Translations under genes and position numbers: made by a program
Assembly: GCA_037976565.1 (NCBI GenBank)
Contig: CP137675.1
Span: 30,641,820-30,705,819 of the forward strand
Source: Mesocentrotus franciscanus
Lineage: Eukaryota > Echinodermata > Echinoidea > Camarodonta > Strongylocentrotidae
Length of the DNA: 64,000 nt
Direction: 5' to 3'
Notes under the pieces: model-generated
The model's database searches: none
What the model was told of the DNA's origin: nothing
What the model saw: the letters and a program-made list of their open reading frames with translations, nothing else
In this document: positions 47,301-59,000 of the stretch, piece after piece
Position numbering within the stretch: position 1 is the stretch's first letter
How the letters are laid out: every line of letters starts with the position of its first letter

Positions 47301-50300
47301 AACGGCATTTGAAAGACAATACTAATTTAGAACTTCCCTAAAAGGGGGCTTGAAAATGTCTTTAAGTGGGAAAATAACGACTATTAGTTGTCGAATCGAC
47401 TTAGGAGCTATAGAGCCAGTAAGTAATAGTCTGATTTTCAGACCATTGTACCGAATGGTCGTACGTTTTATGCTGCCAAAGATTCAATCAGTTTAATTTT
47501 GGCCATTACAAAAGTGGGTTATTGATGTAGACAAATGCTCATGTACCCTTTACAGCTCATTTTATGTATGTTATTACCAAAGATGAAAAGGCCAGTCAGT
47601 CACTCAATAGTGTCTGACAGTGAAGTCTAGCAAGTAAACGGGTTTCCTTGCATAATTTGAATATTATGACACTGCTAACGTTTAAATTTCACAGATAGGA
47701 CATACATGACATATTCATAATTCCTGCAAAGTTCTACAGAATTTGATGTTGGCTGCAAAAGGGACATAGTCACATTCTCAAAAAAAAATAACTTGGAAAA
47801 CCCATTTTCCACATTCTTAAAAAATGGTAAGGGTATGAATATTTCAGTTGTATATTGTATACATGTAGGTGCGGTATCGTGATGAGCAGTAACGATTCAC
47901 ATAAATTTGTACCTCATTTTTTATGTTTTTCATGTGACTGTCTTAACTTTTTTCCCCTTCTATTATTAATTTCAATGATTCAAAATGTACTTAATAGTAA
48001 TACTTTTTATCGAATCACATTACTTTTGTAATGATACCTGATTATAATTATGTTTGTCAAAAACAAAAGAATACATAATTCAAATCTACAATACATGATT
48101 TTATAGTGCAGTTTTTCTTGTAATATATTATTGCACATGGCAGGCAAATATTTGCTATTAATGCTTTCTTTTCTGTCATGTGATATCATGGTTTGGCAAA
48201 ATTTCAAATGACAATGAAATTAATCAAATAAAAAATAGATTACCATAACAAATTTTCATTAATTCGCCCGTTTTCATTCTTCAGCGCTGGAAATATTTTC
48301 CTCTCGCAAATTTAATTAATCAACCTTGAAAGGTTTCTTACATCCGCACATCCAGATATAGTCATTTTTAGAGACTGCATAATAACCAATGTTGTCTTTA
48401 TACGTGCACTCAGTAATTAGACCTACAATTCAAAGGGGGTTGCGCACAGGTGAGCGGTTGGGACTGCCGCCAGTGTGCATGCCAGTGTCACACTCAGCGT
48501 TCATCATCCACAGAATGTTCCAACGCAATGAAGGGATTTCATACTTGATTAGGCCTGAGGTTGAGTCATCAGATTCATCAAGGAACCTCTCTCAGTCGAC
48601 TATATTATATACCAATTCAGGATGCACCACCGGATAGGGAACATGCGAACTACACGTACGTATAGGCCTAAGATATAAGCTTGATAGAGTGAGATGAAAA
48701 CTAGAAACGAAAGCAATGAGACTATATAAGCTTTGAGTCTTCTCTCTCTCTCTCTCTACCCATGAAGGCAGCGTAGGGATTAAGGGGGACATGCGAACTA
48801 ATGTACAAATAGGTCTAAGACATGATTTTGATAATATGATATGAAAATGAGAATAAAAGCGGAGAGATTATGAGAAAACATACCCTACTCTCTGTCTCTC
48901 TGCCTCCCTCTCTCCATATATAGATGCAGATCAGGAAGGGGCACATGCGAACTTATAAAACCAAAAATACATCTTGATGATTCAATGATTATTTTTAATG
49001 ATTGATTTATTGTCATAGATTATGTTGTATTGAATGGGGCCAACCTTGGCTCCATTTACTAAATGTATAATTACTGTCATGCCGAAATACAATGTAAATT
49101 GAATTTTTGGTAATAAAAAGCTTTGTGATTTTTTTACATTCGAAAATAGGATACCCTCTTGTTCCAAGTATTACTCTTATCGTATGGTACAAGCCTGTCT
49201 TATTTGATCTGAATTATGGATTGAATTAATCTGAATTATGAATTGAATTTAATCTGGATTATGAATTGGATTTGATTTGGATTATAGATTGAATTTGATC
49301 TGGATAATGAATTGGATTTGGTTTGAATTGTGAATTGAATTTGATCTGGATTGTGAATTTAATTTAATCTGAATCATGATATGAATTGGATTCGATCTGG
49401 ATTGTGAATTGGATTTGTTCTGCATTATATGAATTTAATTTAATTTGAATTATGAACAGAATTTGATCTGAATTATGAATTGAATTTAGTCTGAATTATG
49501 AATTGAATGTAATTACTAAGTCTGAATTATGAATTGAATTTTGGTCTGCATTTTGTACTATCGCATTTCGTGTTGTCTACGTTCAAATCAATTGTATTAT
49601 TCTGTATCCATTTGTATCTTATCGATATTTATAATCTGTAATTTTGTATTGACATGCAAACGAACAAATTTCCAATAATTGGGCAATAAAATTTGAATTG
49701 AATTGAATTGAATTGAATGAATGAATAAACATACGTATAGGCCCAAAACATGATCTTGATAAACTGAGATGAAAATGGGAAATAAAAGGATGGAATGCAA
49801 CTAAGAAGGTTCGATGAATGCCAGTCAGAAATGGAAAAGAAAGAGAACGGATAGAGGGAAAGAGGAGGACTCTCGGGTTACTATAGGATAACCCAGTTTA
49901 CATGACCACACAGTAGCTTAAATTTGCACGTATAGCTATGACCGAAGAATGTACTACGTAGACAAAATATTTTAATATTCGAAATATTTATAAGTCTCAC
50001 ATTAGTCTGATTTGTTTGGGGGTGGGGTAGAGAGAGAAAATGGTGGTGAAGCAAAAGAAGGTAAGAACAGCTAATATAGAGAGGGTATATAGAGTAATCA
50101 CAACAACAAAGGCGAAAAGAGGGAGATGGATGCTGGGGGGAGATACAATGGGACAAGAGAAAGAGAGTGAGAGAAATGAGAAGTGAGGCAATAAAGTTAA
50201 CAAACGAACCCAGTACAGAGAGACACGAATAGACAGAAATACGTAAAGATATGAGACGGAGAGACAGAAATGTATAAATAATGAGAGAAATTATAGAAAT

Positions 50301-53300
50301 ATGAACACATTTAGCATGTCCAGAGAGGGGATACAGATGGGCACAGAGGCACAGAGAGATGGAGAGACAGAAAGATGGAAAGATAAAGAGCTGGAATTCA
50401 GGCTTATTGCAATTGATGTGCGTGGACATGAGTTCATGATAGAGTTCAACAAACATATCCATAACTAATGATTTAATGGAAGGAAACTGAAACAAGACGG
50501 GATAAGGGAGGTAGCAATTGAGTCGTGTGCAAGGATTATAGTCATGGACCCTACTACGTTTAGGATCAGATGCAGGTTGAGAATGTCAACTTCGATACAT
50601 AATACCATCGACAGAATGGTGAAATTTTACATGGAAAGCCACATATACTAGATGATTATCATTGCCATTATAGTCGGTACTTTTAAATGGTATTTATTAA
50701 TTTAAAAATTATTCTTCATTTTGTATTTACATTCATTTGTTAAAACATAATTATGTTCCCTGGATAAAAACAACCAGTTCGATTCTGATTTGCATTGTAG
50801 TACTGTAACATTAAAAATCATGCACAACAGGAAGAGAAACAAAAACAATGATGTTTCGAGAGGATAAAAGCAAGTATTTAATGTATCAGACTAAAAACCA
50901 AAGCGTGAAAACAAAGAGTTAATTAAGATGTCAGACCTCTTGTGTCAATGGAAAATTAGAAGCGTATTCAGGATTGGAAATTGACTTTGAGAATAATTTT
51001 TCCTATCTTAAGGATTTCTTGAGAACTTTGCATGGTGATTGATCAAACTGATTTTATAATGCTAGACTAATAATCCATAGGCTGGGGTATTAAATCTTAA
51101 TGGCATGGAAACTGACAGGACTCACAAGAAGCATATTTCATACTACCGGTACATGCATTTTTACAATCAGATTCAAAGGTTGAAACAGGGCATCAAACTG
51201 TAGGCGGGAAAAACGAAAACAACTTAATTTTCGTTCAGAGCTCTGATACAGGAAACACCTACTAATTCAAGGCCGAACACGGGTTCTAGAAATTCCGAGG
51301 GAACTCAATCCTAATAACGAAATTCGATAATAATATTTCGGTTTGTCTGAATCCCATAATATTGTTAGTGCATGGATTAAATAGGAACAATGTTTAAACG
51401 GGGAAATTCGATGAAAAAGAGATTGCCGTTTTGTTTACAAGATTAAAGACAACTCGATATTGATAATCGTCATGAAATCCACAGTACTTTGTAAAGTATT
51501 ATTGAGCTTTTCATAGAAGAAAAACTGCATGATAAATGATACTATCTTGTGATTGATTTTGTTTAAAATTTCCACATTTTTCAGGGTGTCTTAATCTCAA
51601 ATTTGGCACAATCATTGTTTTCCGAGAAGCAGAGCGAGAGCTTGCCAACATTCATTATCTTGTTGAAGGACAACCTGAACAAATAATACGACTGTATCCT
51701 GATGGATCACTAGGTATTATATATTTACCATTCCGTATTCGACACATTCTGTAATCCACTTATTCAAGACTACGTCGAAGATTAAGCGATAAAATATACT
51801 GGAAACTACAATTACAATTACATCAACAAATGTACACTTTTCCAAAACACAAAAAAACGTAAGCAGGAAAGTTGGTGACTATGGGTGGCCATTTTGAAGA
51901 CTATTCGTCACATACGTCGATTCCGAAATCACAAGTGAATTAATGACGTTCACACTTTCGGTGATAGAACACAAAATATAGAAGACATAATATTCACTAG
52001 GAAAAAAAAACACAGAAATGTTTGAATATTGAATAACGGCCTTTAACTTTAAATACAGATATACAGAATCTGTTCTATTCATATGTTTTACTCTAATGAG
52101 TGCAAAACGAAAGAGACAAGCTTCAATGTGTCTGTAAAGCTTTCTTCGATTTCGTAGTACGAATATTTTTTCTGAATTATCATTCAAATATAAACATGTT
52201 TGTAGTAATTGTTATCATCTTTGTCTCTTCGATGAATGCACAACCTGCCTATAAAGTATATATTGGACAATGGTGCCTTGATTTAAATGTCAACCACGTC
52301 ATCCCTCTAATTGTCTCGCTATTAGCCCCTGCCCGTCATTGACTATGTCCATCCCTCTGTATCTACCTGTCTAACATTTGATCCCACTTTGGGTGTTACG
52401 CGTGATTCAGGCGAGCCATTGAGTGTTGGCCCTTCTAACCTAATACGGTTTTCAATTAACTAGGCTGTATGTCTGCCTGCTGCATTGTACGCCAACGAGA
52501 TTAATTAGTGAGCATAGAGCAGTCTGATTAAGTCTACGATGATGTCATGCGGGGGAAGTGCGAGCTGTCATCGCCTCATACACCGGTACGAGCACATGTG
52601 GCACATGTATCTGATTAAGCGAGCTGTGTCTGCTGAATAGTGTCTTGTTGGAATTGTTAAGGCTTAAATATTATGAGTACTGGTCATGAGATTCCATCGT
52701 GATAAAAACTGTCCAGAAGTTATTTGGGAATATTGATTATGTAGTACCAGCAATTCAATTCAAAATTACAAAAAAGTGACCCAATCGTACTTAAAATCAC
52801 ATGCTCTACAAATAGAAAAAGGTATAACGGAATACACACATCAGTGGCATGACGGTTCTGGTCCAGCCTTTCCAGATATTTCTTTTCATATTTCGAATGA
52901 GAGAGTATTTGAAGGACAACTTTTTTCAGGGGACATTTCTTCTATGATTTTCTTCCAAACTGAGGTACAAAGTATGAGAAAGCTTTGTTATTTGTTACCC
53001 TTATTAGAATTTACTCTTCTCTTTTAAGTGTGAGGCGCCGTTTAAAGGAGCTTGCTTAGCATTTAAATTATGTAACCGTTTCTGTTTGCTTTTGTTTCTT
53101 TTTCACATTTCCTAATTTTCCATGTCACGTCTCGACCACATGTTTGTGCATGCATGGAGAGCATGAGTGGGTGAATGAGTGGGTCCATGCGTGTGTGTGC
53201 GTGTGTGTGTGCGCGCGTGTTTGTGTAGATGTGTAAGCGATGTATGCATGTGAACACACAATGTACTTTACTACCCGTCATCTTTCCTCACTCACATATT

Positions 53301-54670
53301 TCTTCCCAGGCCTTTAATTGAGTTTGGCGCCATAAATCTTTTATGATTTATAGTACGTACAAGGCTATGTATGCCACACATTATTTCCAAACAAAAGTGT
53401 CATTAGGACGGGAAATGTTTATCCCCAAAAAACAACAGCAACAACAAAAGTTAGTAGGTCTACATCTACCTTAGATTCTACGCGTCTACTAAAGACAACT
53501 ACCATTTGTCTTCTCCCATCTCACATTAAATCTTAAACGCCATTAAAAGAGCGGCCTGCTTTAAAATACATATATTACAAGGGGTTATTTTGAAGAAGAA
53601 AAACAAAGAAAACAAAAGAAAAAGACAAAACCAGGCGAGTGTACAAGGGTGCAAACAGACCGGTATAATTACTAAAAAAATTAATTGTAAAAGATAGGGA
53701 ATACTTACACATGGCCATCGAATTCGGAAGACTTCTTGTACATGATTTTAATTTCTTTCTGAAAGAGAAACATATGAGAATAAAAATTAAAGTTTATAAG
53801 CCGGTAAATCGCTTGAGACATATCACGTAATCGCTATGCAAAAAAGACTTTTCGTTTCAAGATCTTAAAAGATATTTGGATTTTGTCGAACTATAATCAA
53901 AATGTTTTTAATATGAGGACGGAATTTACAAATCTGCGTACAGTAGAAAAACGATGTGCCACACACTACATAACATTTATTTTCGTGTCACTAGCACATT
54001 CTAATTTGAAAATAACAAAAGAAGACATAAATTATAGAGAAATCCATACAAACTGGATTCATTACAAACTAAAAGGCGACGGTTTTACGAAGGGTTTCAG
54101 AAAAGAACAACAACCACAGCGGCGATAATTTGTGAAATCTACAGCCAAACCAAAATTTTGGGGAAAGTATAGATATAAAATTAAAGTGCACACCGACATA
54201 GAATTTGAATAAAGTGTAAAGTCATCAGGCAGATTTAGAATAAACTTTGAAATTTATTTTTTAGAACATTTATTTGGAAGCAGTGATATTTTGCCTTTGT
54301 AAAAAGTAGAATATCTTGCGAAACACTTTGACAATATTTTTGGCCGATGGATTCGAAAGTAATAAAAACACCTTCGTGTGTAAAACGAAAAGATTGCCAG
54401 AACGGCGGGCTTGCAGAAATTGTATTTCAATTTCCTGAAGATGCAAAACATCTTTGCTTCCATATTTAATTTGTGCGAGACATCCAAAGGATAGGTGGTT
54501 AAATGAAGGGTTCCGTTAAGTCACGATAAAAGAGAGGAAAGTAGGATATATAAAGTCACACTTTTGTGCCACAAATATTAATATAATCATGCAACATACA
54601 GCGAATGAGTAATTGTGTATAGAACAATTTTGCATTAAGTTACCTTGAAATCCTCAAATGAGATTTCCTC
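34307..54670 (-). CDS. STARD5-like: STARD5-like START-domain lipid-transfer protein (N-terminus missing)
   Basis: This is the span of five minus-strand exons of a stand-alone START-domain protein of the STARD4/5/6 group. These cytosolic proteins shuttle sterols or bile-acid-like ligands in a single helix-grip pocket. The exons join in frame to 188 residues plus stop; human STARD5 is about 213, so roughly 25-30 N-terminal residues, probably one exon, are not found. Landmarks are SSEFDGHVYRAECTIDAPPE, GLRGKWDKNVKESEVIENI, SAAMGLIASRDFVDLITVRR, GFVRGVNYHGGTFCSPV, and IVQTDLCGMLPQSLVESALP. The R-D-F-V-D-L block fits STARD5 best, while QTDL-GM-PQS resembles STARD4. Introns reach 10.4 kb and are full of repeats. 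Exons are listed separately. Confidence 0.85.
34449..36890 (-). other. START gene last intron, part without named repeats
   Basis: Intron sequence with no recognised exon or second-copy repeat. The frame at 34388-34738 on the plus strand overlaps the real exon in antisense and is a shadow. Confidence 0.5.
36902..37395 (+). mobile_element. LINE 3' end with ORF2 C-terminus and TTA tail
   Basis: The frame 36902-37147 ends with SFCTASAEFWNKLPLHVKNC then QTVNQLKTCLKTHLFKIAFD, the standard C-terminal tail of CR1/L2-type LINE ORF2. A 160 bp 3' UTR ending in CGGTGGAAAGCGCTTTATAA follows, then about 95 bp of perfect TTA repeat (37302-37395). It is the least decayed LINE end in the window, truncated at 5'. 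It lies antisense in the START gene's last intron. Confidence 0.9.
37485..37735. mobile_element. MITE family D copy 2
   Basis: About 250 bp with inverted ends GTTGCACACCAGACGTTATT and, from the right, GTTGCACACGAGGCGTCATT. It shares GCGCTGATCAAAGCT and AGTCGCTGACGCAG with 31825-32044. It abuts the START exon at 37776. Confidence 0.8.
37776..37990 (-). CDS. STARD5-like: START gene exon: core of the lipid pocket
   Basis: Encodes 71 residues: NLIIARSATHSAAMGLIASR, DFVDLITVRRYPDRGIVATS, SRSVDRKDRPPVDGFVRGVN and YHGGTFCSPVD. It corresponds to TPSAAMKLISPRDFVDLVLV through GFVRGFNHPCGCFCEPL of STARD5. It is the most diagnostic exon. Acceptor ATCCAG lies at the end of a very long pyrimidine tract. 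Donor GTAATT, leaves in phase 2. Confidence 0.96.
38020..38296 (+). repeat. GA-rich tract immediately upstream of a START exon
   Basis: About 275 bp of AGAAAA, GAGGAA and GAGAGA units. On the coding (minus) strand it is a pyrimidine tract running to within 30 bp of the acceptor at 37991. Confidence 0.9.
38420..38462 (+). repeat. CTAT microsatellite with GA end
   Basis: About 28 bp of CTAT units followed by GAGAGA. Confidence 0.9.
38463..43075 (-). other. START gene intron, middle part
   Basis: Large intron. A GA-rich stretch occupies 39600-39900. A short TTAGGG-like patch lies near 41310-41325, and a TA run at 42297-42317. Frames such as 38549-38851 and 42071-42280 match nothing I recognise. 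Confidence 0.5.
39600..39900 (+). repeat. GA-rich polypurine tract
   Basis: About 300 bp rich in GAGAGA, GAAAGA and GGAAAG. Antisense frames are Leu/Ser/Phe-rich and not coding. Confidence 0.85.
43181..43313 (-). CDS. STARD5-like: START gene exon: strand and helix to KWDKNV
   Basis: Encodes YRAECTIDAPPEKIIHYILP, then SPKGLRGKWDKNVKESEVIE, then NINE. The R-x-KWD-N/D motif is the conserved START turn (RVKWDENVTGFEII in STARD5). Two AGs lie 6 bp apart at the acceptor; the upstream one keeps the frame and Val-Tyr-Arg. Donor GTAATT, leaves in phase 0. Confidence 0.93.
43314..47251 (-). other. START gene large intron, 3' part as transcribed
   Basis: No exon recognised. It contains an AC run at 46390-46414, a perfect palindrome GCTAGCAATTGCTAGC near 45220, a GGCGCC-loop-GGCGCC hairpin near 46605-46624, and a GT run at 46938-46960. 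Confidence 0.5.
47252..47770 (+). mobile_element. TTAA-flanked MITE, family A copy 3 (right end damaged)
   Basis: A 519 bp copy of 10060-10589. The left TTAA (47248-47251) and AGGTACTATGTCCC are intact. The right end stops at GGGACATAGT and is followed by unrelated sequence, so the right TTAA is lost. Small deletions (e.g. GCGCAAAG reduced to GCCAAAG) break the frame seen in copies 1 and 2. Confidence 0.88.
48635..48985 (+). repeat. Degenerate tandem repeat, about 150-160 bp unit
   Basis: The motif group ACATGCGAACT, then AGGYCTAAGA, then TTGATA, then GATGAAAA, recurs at about 48640, 48788 and 48945. A further part-copy lies at 49730-49800 beyond an inserted retroposon. Each unit ends in a CTCTCT patch. 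Confidence 0.7.
49200..49550 (+). repeat. Minisatellite, GAATTATGAATTGAATTTGATCT-like unit
   Basis: About 350 bp of 22-24 bp units, each with ATTGAATTTGATCTG-type and GATTATGA-type blocks. About 14 or 15 units differ by single changes. In the START gene's largest intron. Confidence 0.88.
49551..49725 (+). mobile_element. Retroposon 3' end with GAATT tail
   Basis: The sequence ends CAATAAAATTTGAATTGAAT followed by more GAATT units. A poly-A-signal-like AATAAA just before a short pentamer run is the usual 3' end of some CR1-like LINEs. No coding part remains. Confidence 0.6.
50020..50400 (+). repeat. GA-rich tract
   Basis: About 380 bp of loosely repeated GAGAGA, AGACAGAAA and GGAGAGA units. 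The 204-codon antisense frame here is low complexity and not a gene. Confidence 0.8.
50401..53709 (-). other. START gene large intron, 5' part as transcribed
   Basis: No exon or family repeat recognised. A GT/GCGC run sits at 53187-53225. The frame 52776-53027 shows no domain I know. Confidence 0.5.
53710..53759 (-). CDS. STARD5-like: START gene exon: first beta strands
   Basis: Encodes KEIKIMYKKSSEFDGH plus two bases. It matches [20 protein letters not shown] of STARD4 and the SVEFPGNLYRGEG region of STARD5. Acceptor TTTCAG, donor GTAAGT, leaves in phase 2. Confidence 0.85.
54644..54670 (-). CDS. STARD5-like: START gene, putative 27 bp microexon
   Basis: Encodes EEISFEDFK in phase 0, between acceptor ACCCAAG and donor GTAACT. 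It precedes the next exon in frame and aligns loosely with the W-x-V/I-x-x-x segment before the first strand of the START fold. The conserved Trp is not present. The least certain exon of the set. Confidence 0.5.
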
Positions 54671-55082
54671 CTTGGGTAATGATTCAATATAAAAACAAAC
54701 AAAGAAATTAATGTATTTGAACTGCGAAATCTAAATTCCATGAATTATTAATCGCAATCTTGTTGAGAATCTGGAATAGTTTGCTTTCACCATAATTGTT
54801 CGACATTTATATATTGATAGTGAAGTAAATCTTTATACAACTTTATTTTGAACAAATAACATATACGCCGTATCCTGAGAGCCAAACATATATTGTAAAG
54901 GACAATTCAGTTAACATGAGGTTGACGTTGGTTTCCCGCTTTGTGAGTACTGGAGATCATCATTCCGGTAGTCACCAATAGTCACCCATTTCACCTACAG
55001 TATTTGACTCTTTAATGTTACTTAGACTATACAACTCATTGACTACAAAGTTGTCAGTCTAACCACATCCATCTGTTTACCC

Positions 55083-55187
55083 CCTAGAGCCCAGAGCTCA
55101 GAGCCCAGACCCCAGAGCCCATAGCCCATAGCCCATAGCCCAAAGCCCACAGCCTACAGCCCACAGCCCACAGCCCACAGCCCTGAG
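55083..55187 (+). repeat. 7 bp tandem repeat (AGCCCAN)
   Basis: About 15 units of AGCCCAC, AGCCCAT and AGCCCAG variants. The variants are grouped, with G-ending first, T-ending in the middle and C-ending last, indicating stepwise local expansion. Confidence 0.9.
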
Positions 55188-55579
55188 CCAAAACAGAATC
55201 GACGTCGAGTCGATTTCACCCCATCTAGTCCATGCACTAATGTTTGTTAGTAGGAAGTAGTTTGACTAGAGTCACTGGGCATTACAAAACACATCCCCAG
55301 TAGCAACTCTCACACACTCACATCAATTCTTTCATCTCAAGTTAGTATTATAATCAGGTTAACTAAATTAAACACAGTCAATTACACATAGAAGAACTCA
55401 TGTTAGAAACACATCCCATTCAGTACATTGGTTTGATAGTACATTTGAGCAATGTATACAACTTACATGATTTAGAAAGCAGCATTTTCTACATATACAC
55501 TGTCTTGGATATGATAAAATATTGAGGCAGAAATTAATGCAGTGCGGCCACTGTGAGCTAAGAGTTTACTATCGTTCAT

Positions 55580-56035
55580 CAGTGTCTGTGGACAGTTGAC
55601 CAAAGTGTGGTACACACTACAAAGTGTACCTACGCCCCTAAGAGTGACCAGAGATTTGGAACACATTCCACTCCACACTGTGTTCGGTTTACCACAGTCT
55701 ATCACAGAGTGTACGTAACCACCACAACATGATCACAGAGATGTGGAATACATTCTAATTCACAATGTGTCAAGTATACAACAGTGTGTCACATAGTACA
55801 CGTATGCACCACTGAGTGATCACAGAGATGTGGAATACATTCTAATTCACACTGTGGTAAGTATTCCACAGTACGTCACATAGGTACACATGCACCACTG
55901 AGTGATCACAGAGATTTGGAATACATTCTAATTCACACTGTGTCAAGTTTACAAATTGTGTCACATAGTGTACGTATACACCACAGAGTGATCACAGAGA
56001 TTTGGAATACATACTAATTCACACTGTGGATAGTC
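55580..56035 (+). repeat. 86-87 bp satellite, about five units
   Basis: Units begin at 55645, 55731, 55818, 55904 and 55990 with GATCACAGAGAT (GACCAGAGAT in the first), giving periods of 86, 87, 86 and 86. Each contains GGAATACATTCTAATTCACA and GTCACATAG blocks. The first unit is most diverged, a weaker part-unit precedes it, and the last is truncated. Confidence 0.92.
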
Positions 56036-59000
56036 GGACCAGGGACCTGTAGTACAGGATCCTGGTTGGACACAGTGTCTGCGTATGGTCGCAGACTGGA
56101 TTAGATTGAAGTACAAACATATCCTTTCCTATTACGTAATCCTAATTATGACAAATCGATAACGAATGGCCCGGTGGAGCGTATTAATCAAACTTTGTAG
56201 TACCCATGTTCCAAACAGAACCTATTCACGGTACATATTTGATATAATTTTTGAACAATGTTTTAGTTTCTTTCAGAAAGCCATATATTTCTACAGACCG
56301 TTGTCTTTGATATTATCTGACACTATGTGGCAGAAATTAATGATTGCATCGACAATCACTCACGAAGATGGCCGATGCCACCTTTAATGCCGTGTAATTT
56401 ATAGGTCATGGCTGTTAATGTACATGTCAGTAATCGCTGTAAACAAACTGCGGTTGCTCCCCTAAACTACAGTTAATCATCCATCAAGGCCAGCTATGCA
56501 GCCAGAACTTTGGGGCGGGGAGTATGGATTCAAGGGAATTCTATCAATTCACAAGTGCACATGCACAACTGTATATTTTTTATTGCTGCTTCCCCTGAAA
56601 GTCGGTAAAATACTTAATTTAACCAATTGTATACTTGTATATTTCAGAAACAAAGATACACACAACACAGCCAGGGATTGTCTCATACAAACCAACAAGA
56701 ACGTTAAAAAAAAAAGAGTTTCAAAATTTCTTTCTGAAACTGGTAGCGATGGCTTGCTTCTCTCGTTACGATATTCGTCAACAAAAAAAAGATTAAACAA
56801 ATGGAGATGTCACAAACAGACATGCCCATATCTTTCATAGTTACAAGTTTGCTTTACTGGTAAGCGGTAACCCATGATCCTGATGATTAGTTCATATAAG
56901 GCACTATCTGCTACATCTCCAAGACCCTACTTTGATCGCATCAATATTATGACATAAGAGTTTATACAAGTAACCTAAAGAGCCAGAAAGAACTGGAGTC
57001 CAACAGGCTGTTGTTGAAAAGTCTTATTTTCAAACAAAAACTAACTATATCAACAACCAACCGTAATCTTTAATTCCAGAGGCTCGAAAGAACAGAGGTT
57101 GTCACCAAGCAAGCAGAAGCGATGATCAGCAGAGCAGCCGAAAACCATAAAGCTGCATAAGAGTACATAAATGCAGCTCCTCCTATCTCGATCTAAAATC
57201 TCCCAGGTAACGGAAATTTCCTCTACCGCTTTTCACTTCACAGTCAACCAAACGTTAAGAAGCAGAAAGTGACGCCATTGGTGCAGAGTTCCAGAACTCT
57301 CGCTCCAACTAGGCGATGAGGGATGAAATGCTTTTAAGTTATGGCGGCTATGTTGCTTTAAGAACCTTCATTGTTTATGGTGGCTTATAGAAAAGTGTAT
57401 TTGAGACTGTTCATTGAGAAAATGTAATACCAAATGATATATCTGTAACGTCGAAATGCTTAGAGCGTGTACGTGATTTATTCTATGCATCGTAGACTTT
57501 TATGTCACAGTTTCATTGATACATTTAATTGACCTTGAGACACTAATGGGAACTAACCAATATAATAATTGTATAATCTAGGGTAAAGTCACTAAAAAAG
57601 CTTAATAAAGGGGATTGATGTAGAGAGATGGTTCACTATGGAGTCTATCTGTCCAAAATGAGTCATGTACTTTTGTGGTCAAAATCATCAAATAATACAA
57701 ACGTTTTGACCTTATATATTGAATGGATTATTCTAATTCACAGGTGCAATGTTTATGTACCTGAAAGACCTATCGTTTATCTTACATTCTTACTTGTACA
57801 GTTTTATATCACACCGCCTCTTTAACTGCTAGCATACTTAAATAAGAAACGTACAAATAAATCCATTGGCTGGAAGATGCAACAGATTTGTATTCTTGGT
57901 TTTAATCCTCCTATCTGTCATTAACACACAAAAATCCCCCTTTTAACGAAATTGGTTTATTTTGTTGTTGAAAAGACAGAAGTATTGCCCCCAAAACACA
58001 AACATCTGTTACATTTGCGTGGGATGGAATCGGCTCTTTAAAAATTGGAAGCTGAGAGATATATCACTTTTGTACCAGCTTGATAACGCCAATTGCGTTA
58101 CAATTTGTCGAGTTAGCTGGGGAAATTGTCTCCATTTGACATTTGCCTTCTTTTACAACAGCCTCTTAACAACCCTCATTACTCACTATCTTTTCCAACT
58201 TGATGGATGCACCGCCTCTATGCCTCGCGGCAACATGATGAAACAATCATCGATCCTTAGCAGCCATTTACATGAATCCACGGTGGAACGAGTCGAGGAC
58301 GCGACGACGGCTCATGAATATTCATGAGTGTCTCGCCATTGTCTGCGACGGAAACCGTTCATTTCATCTGTCGTGATCGAGTGACGAGATGCTCTTTCAG
58401 GAAGAATGTAGCAAAACTCTGTCCAGACATACATTTAGTTTTGTCTAAACCATAGTTAAAACCACAGCATGCTGTCTCAAAAAGGAGGCTGCCGACTTAT
58501 GAAATTGGGAACAGAATAAGATTTTGTTTCAACACAAATGATTTCATGTTCGAACATAACGATTCTCCTCTTATGAACACATGAGAGCCCTGTTTACTTT
58601 CCGTCTCTAAAACCACTCTGTCCTTCTTAACCATGACTTACCCTAATCCTAACTCTAACCCATGACTCTCAAACAAAGGGATTCTTCTCTTACGACTCAG
58701 TAGGACCCTGTACAAAATAGTTTCGTCTCTCTAACAGTACCGCATTTTGAATTCCTATATTCTGTTAATTGCATTCTACCAAAGCAAGAGCGTTCGAAAA
58801 AATTTGTTCGTCTCTTCGACTCCCATCACTCTGCACATCCTGTGCTTACAGGAAGATACTGCTGTCCAGACGGTGTCAGGTCGGACGACATAGGTACAGA
58901 AATGACGGGGTTGCAGAGGACAAAAATAGTCCGTCTGGACACATCCCTACACTGAAGAAACAATACCTCCGCGTCAACCGTTGGTCCTCCATTAGAGGAA

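Noticed and set aside
49881..50495. 204-codon minus-strand open frame
   Set aside because: It is Ser/Leu/Ile-rich low complexity over a GA-rich tract, without a domain, splice context or homology I know.
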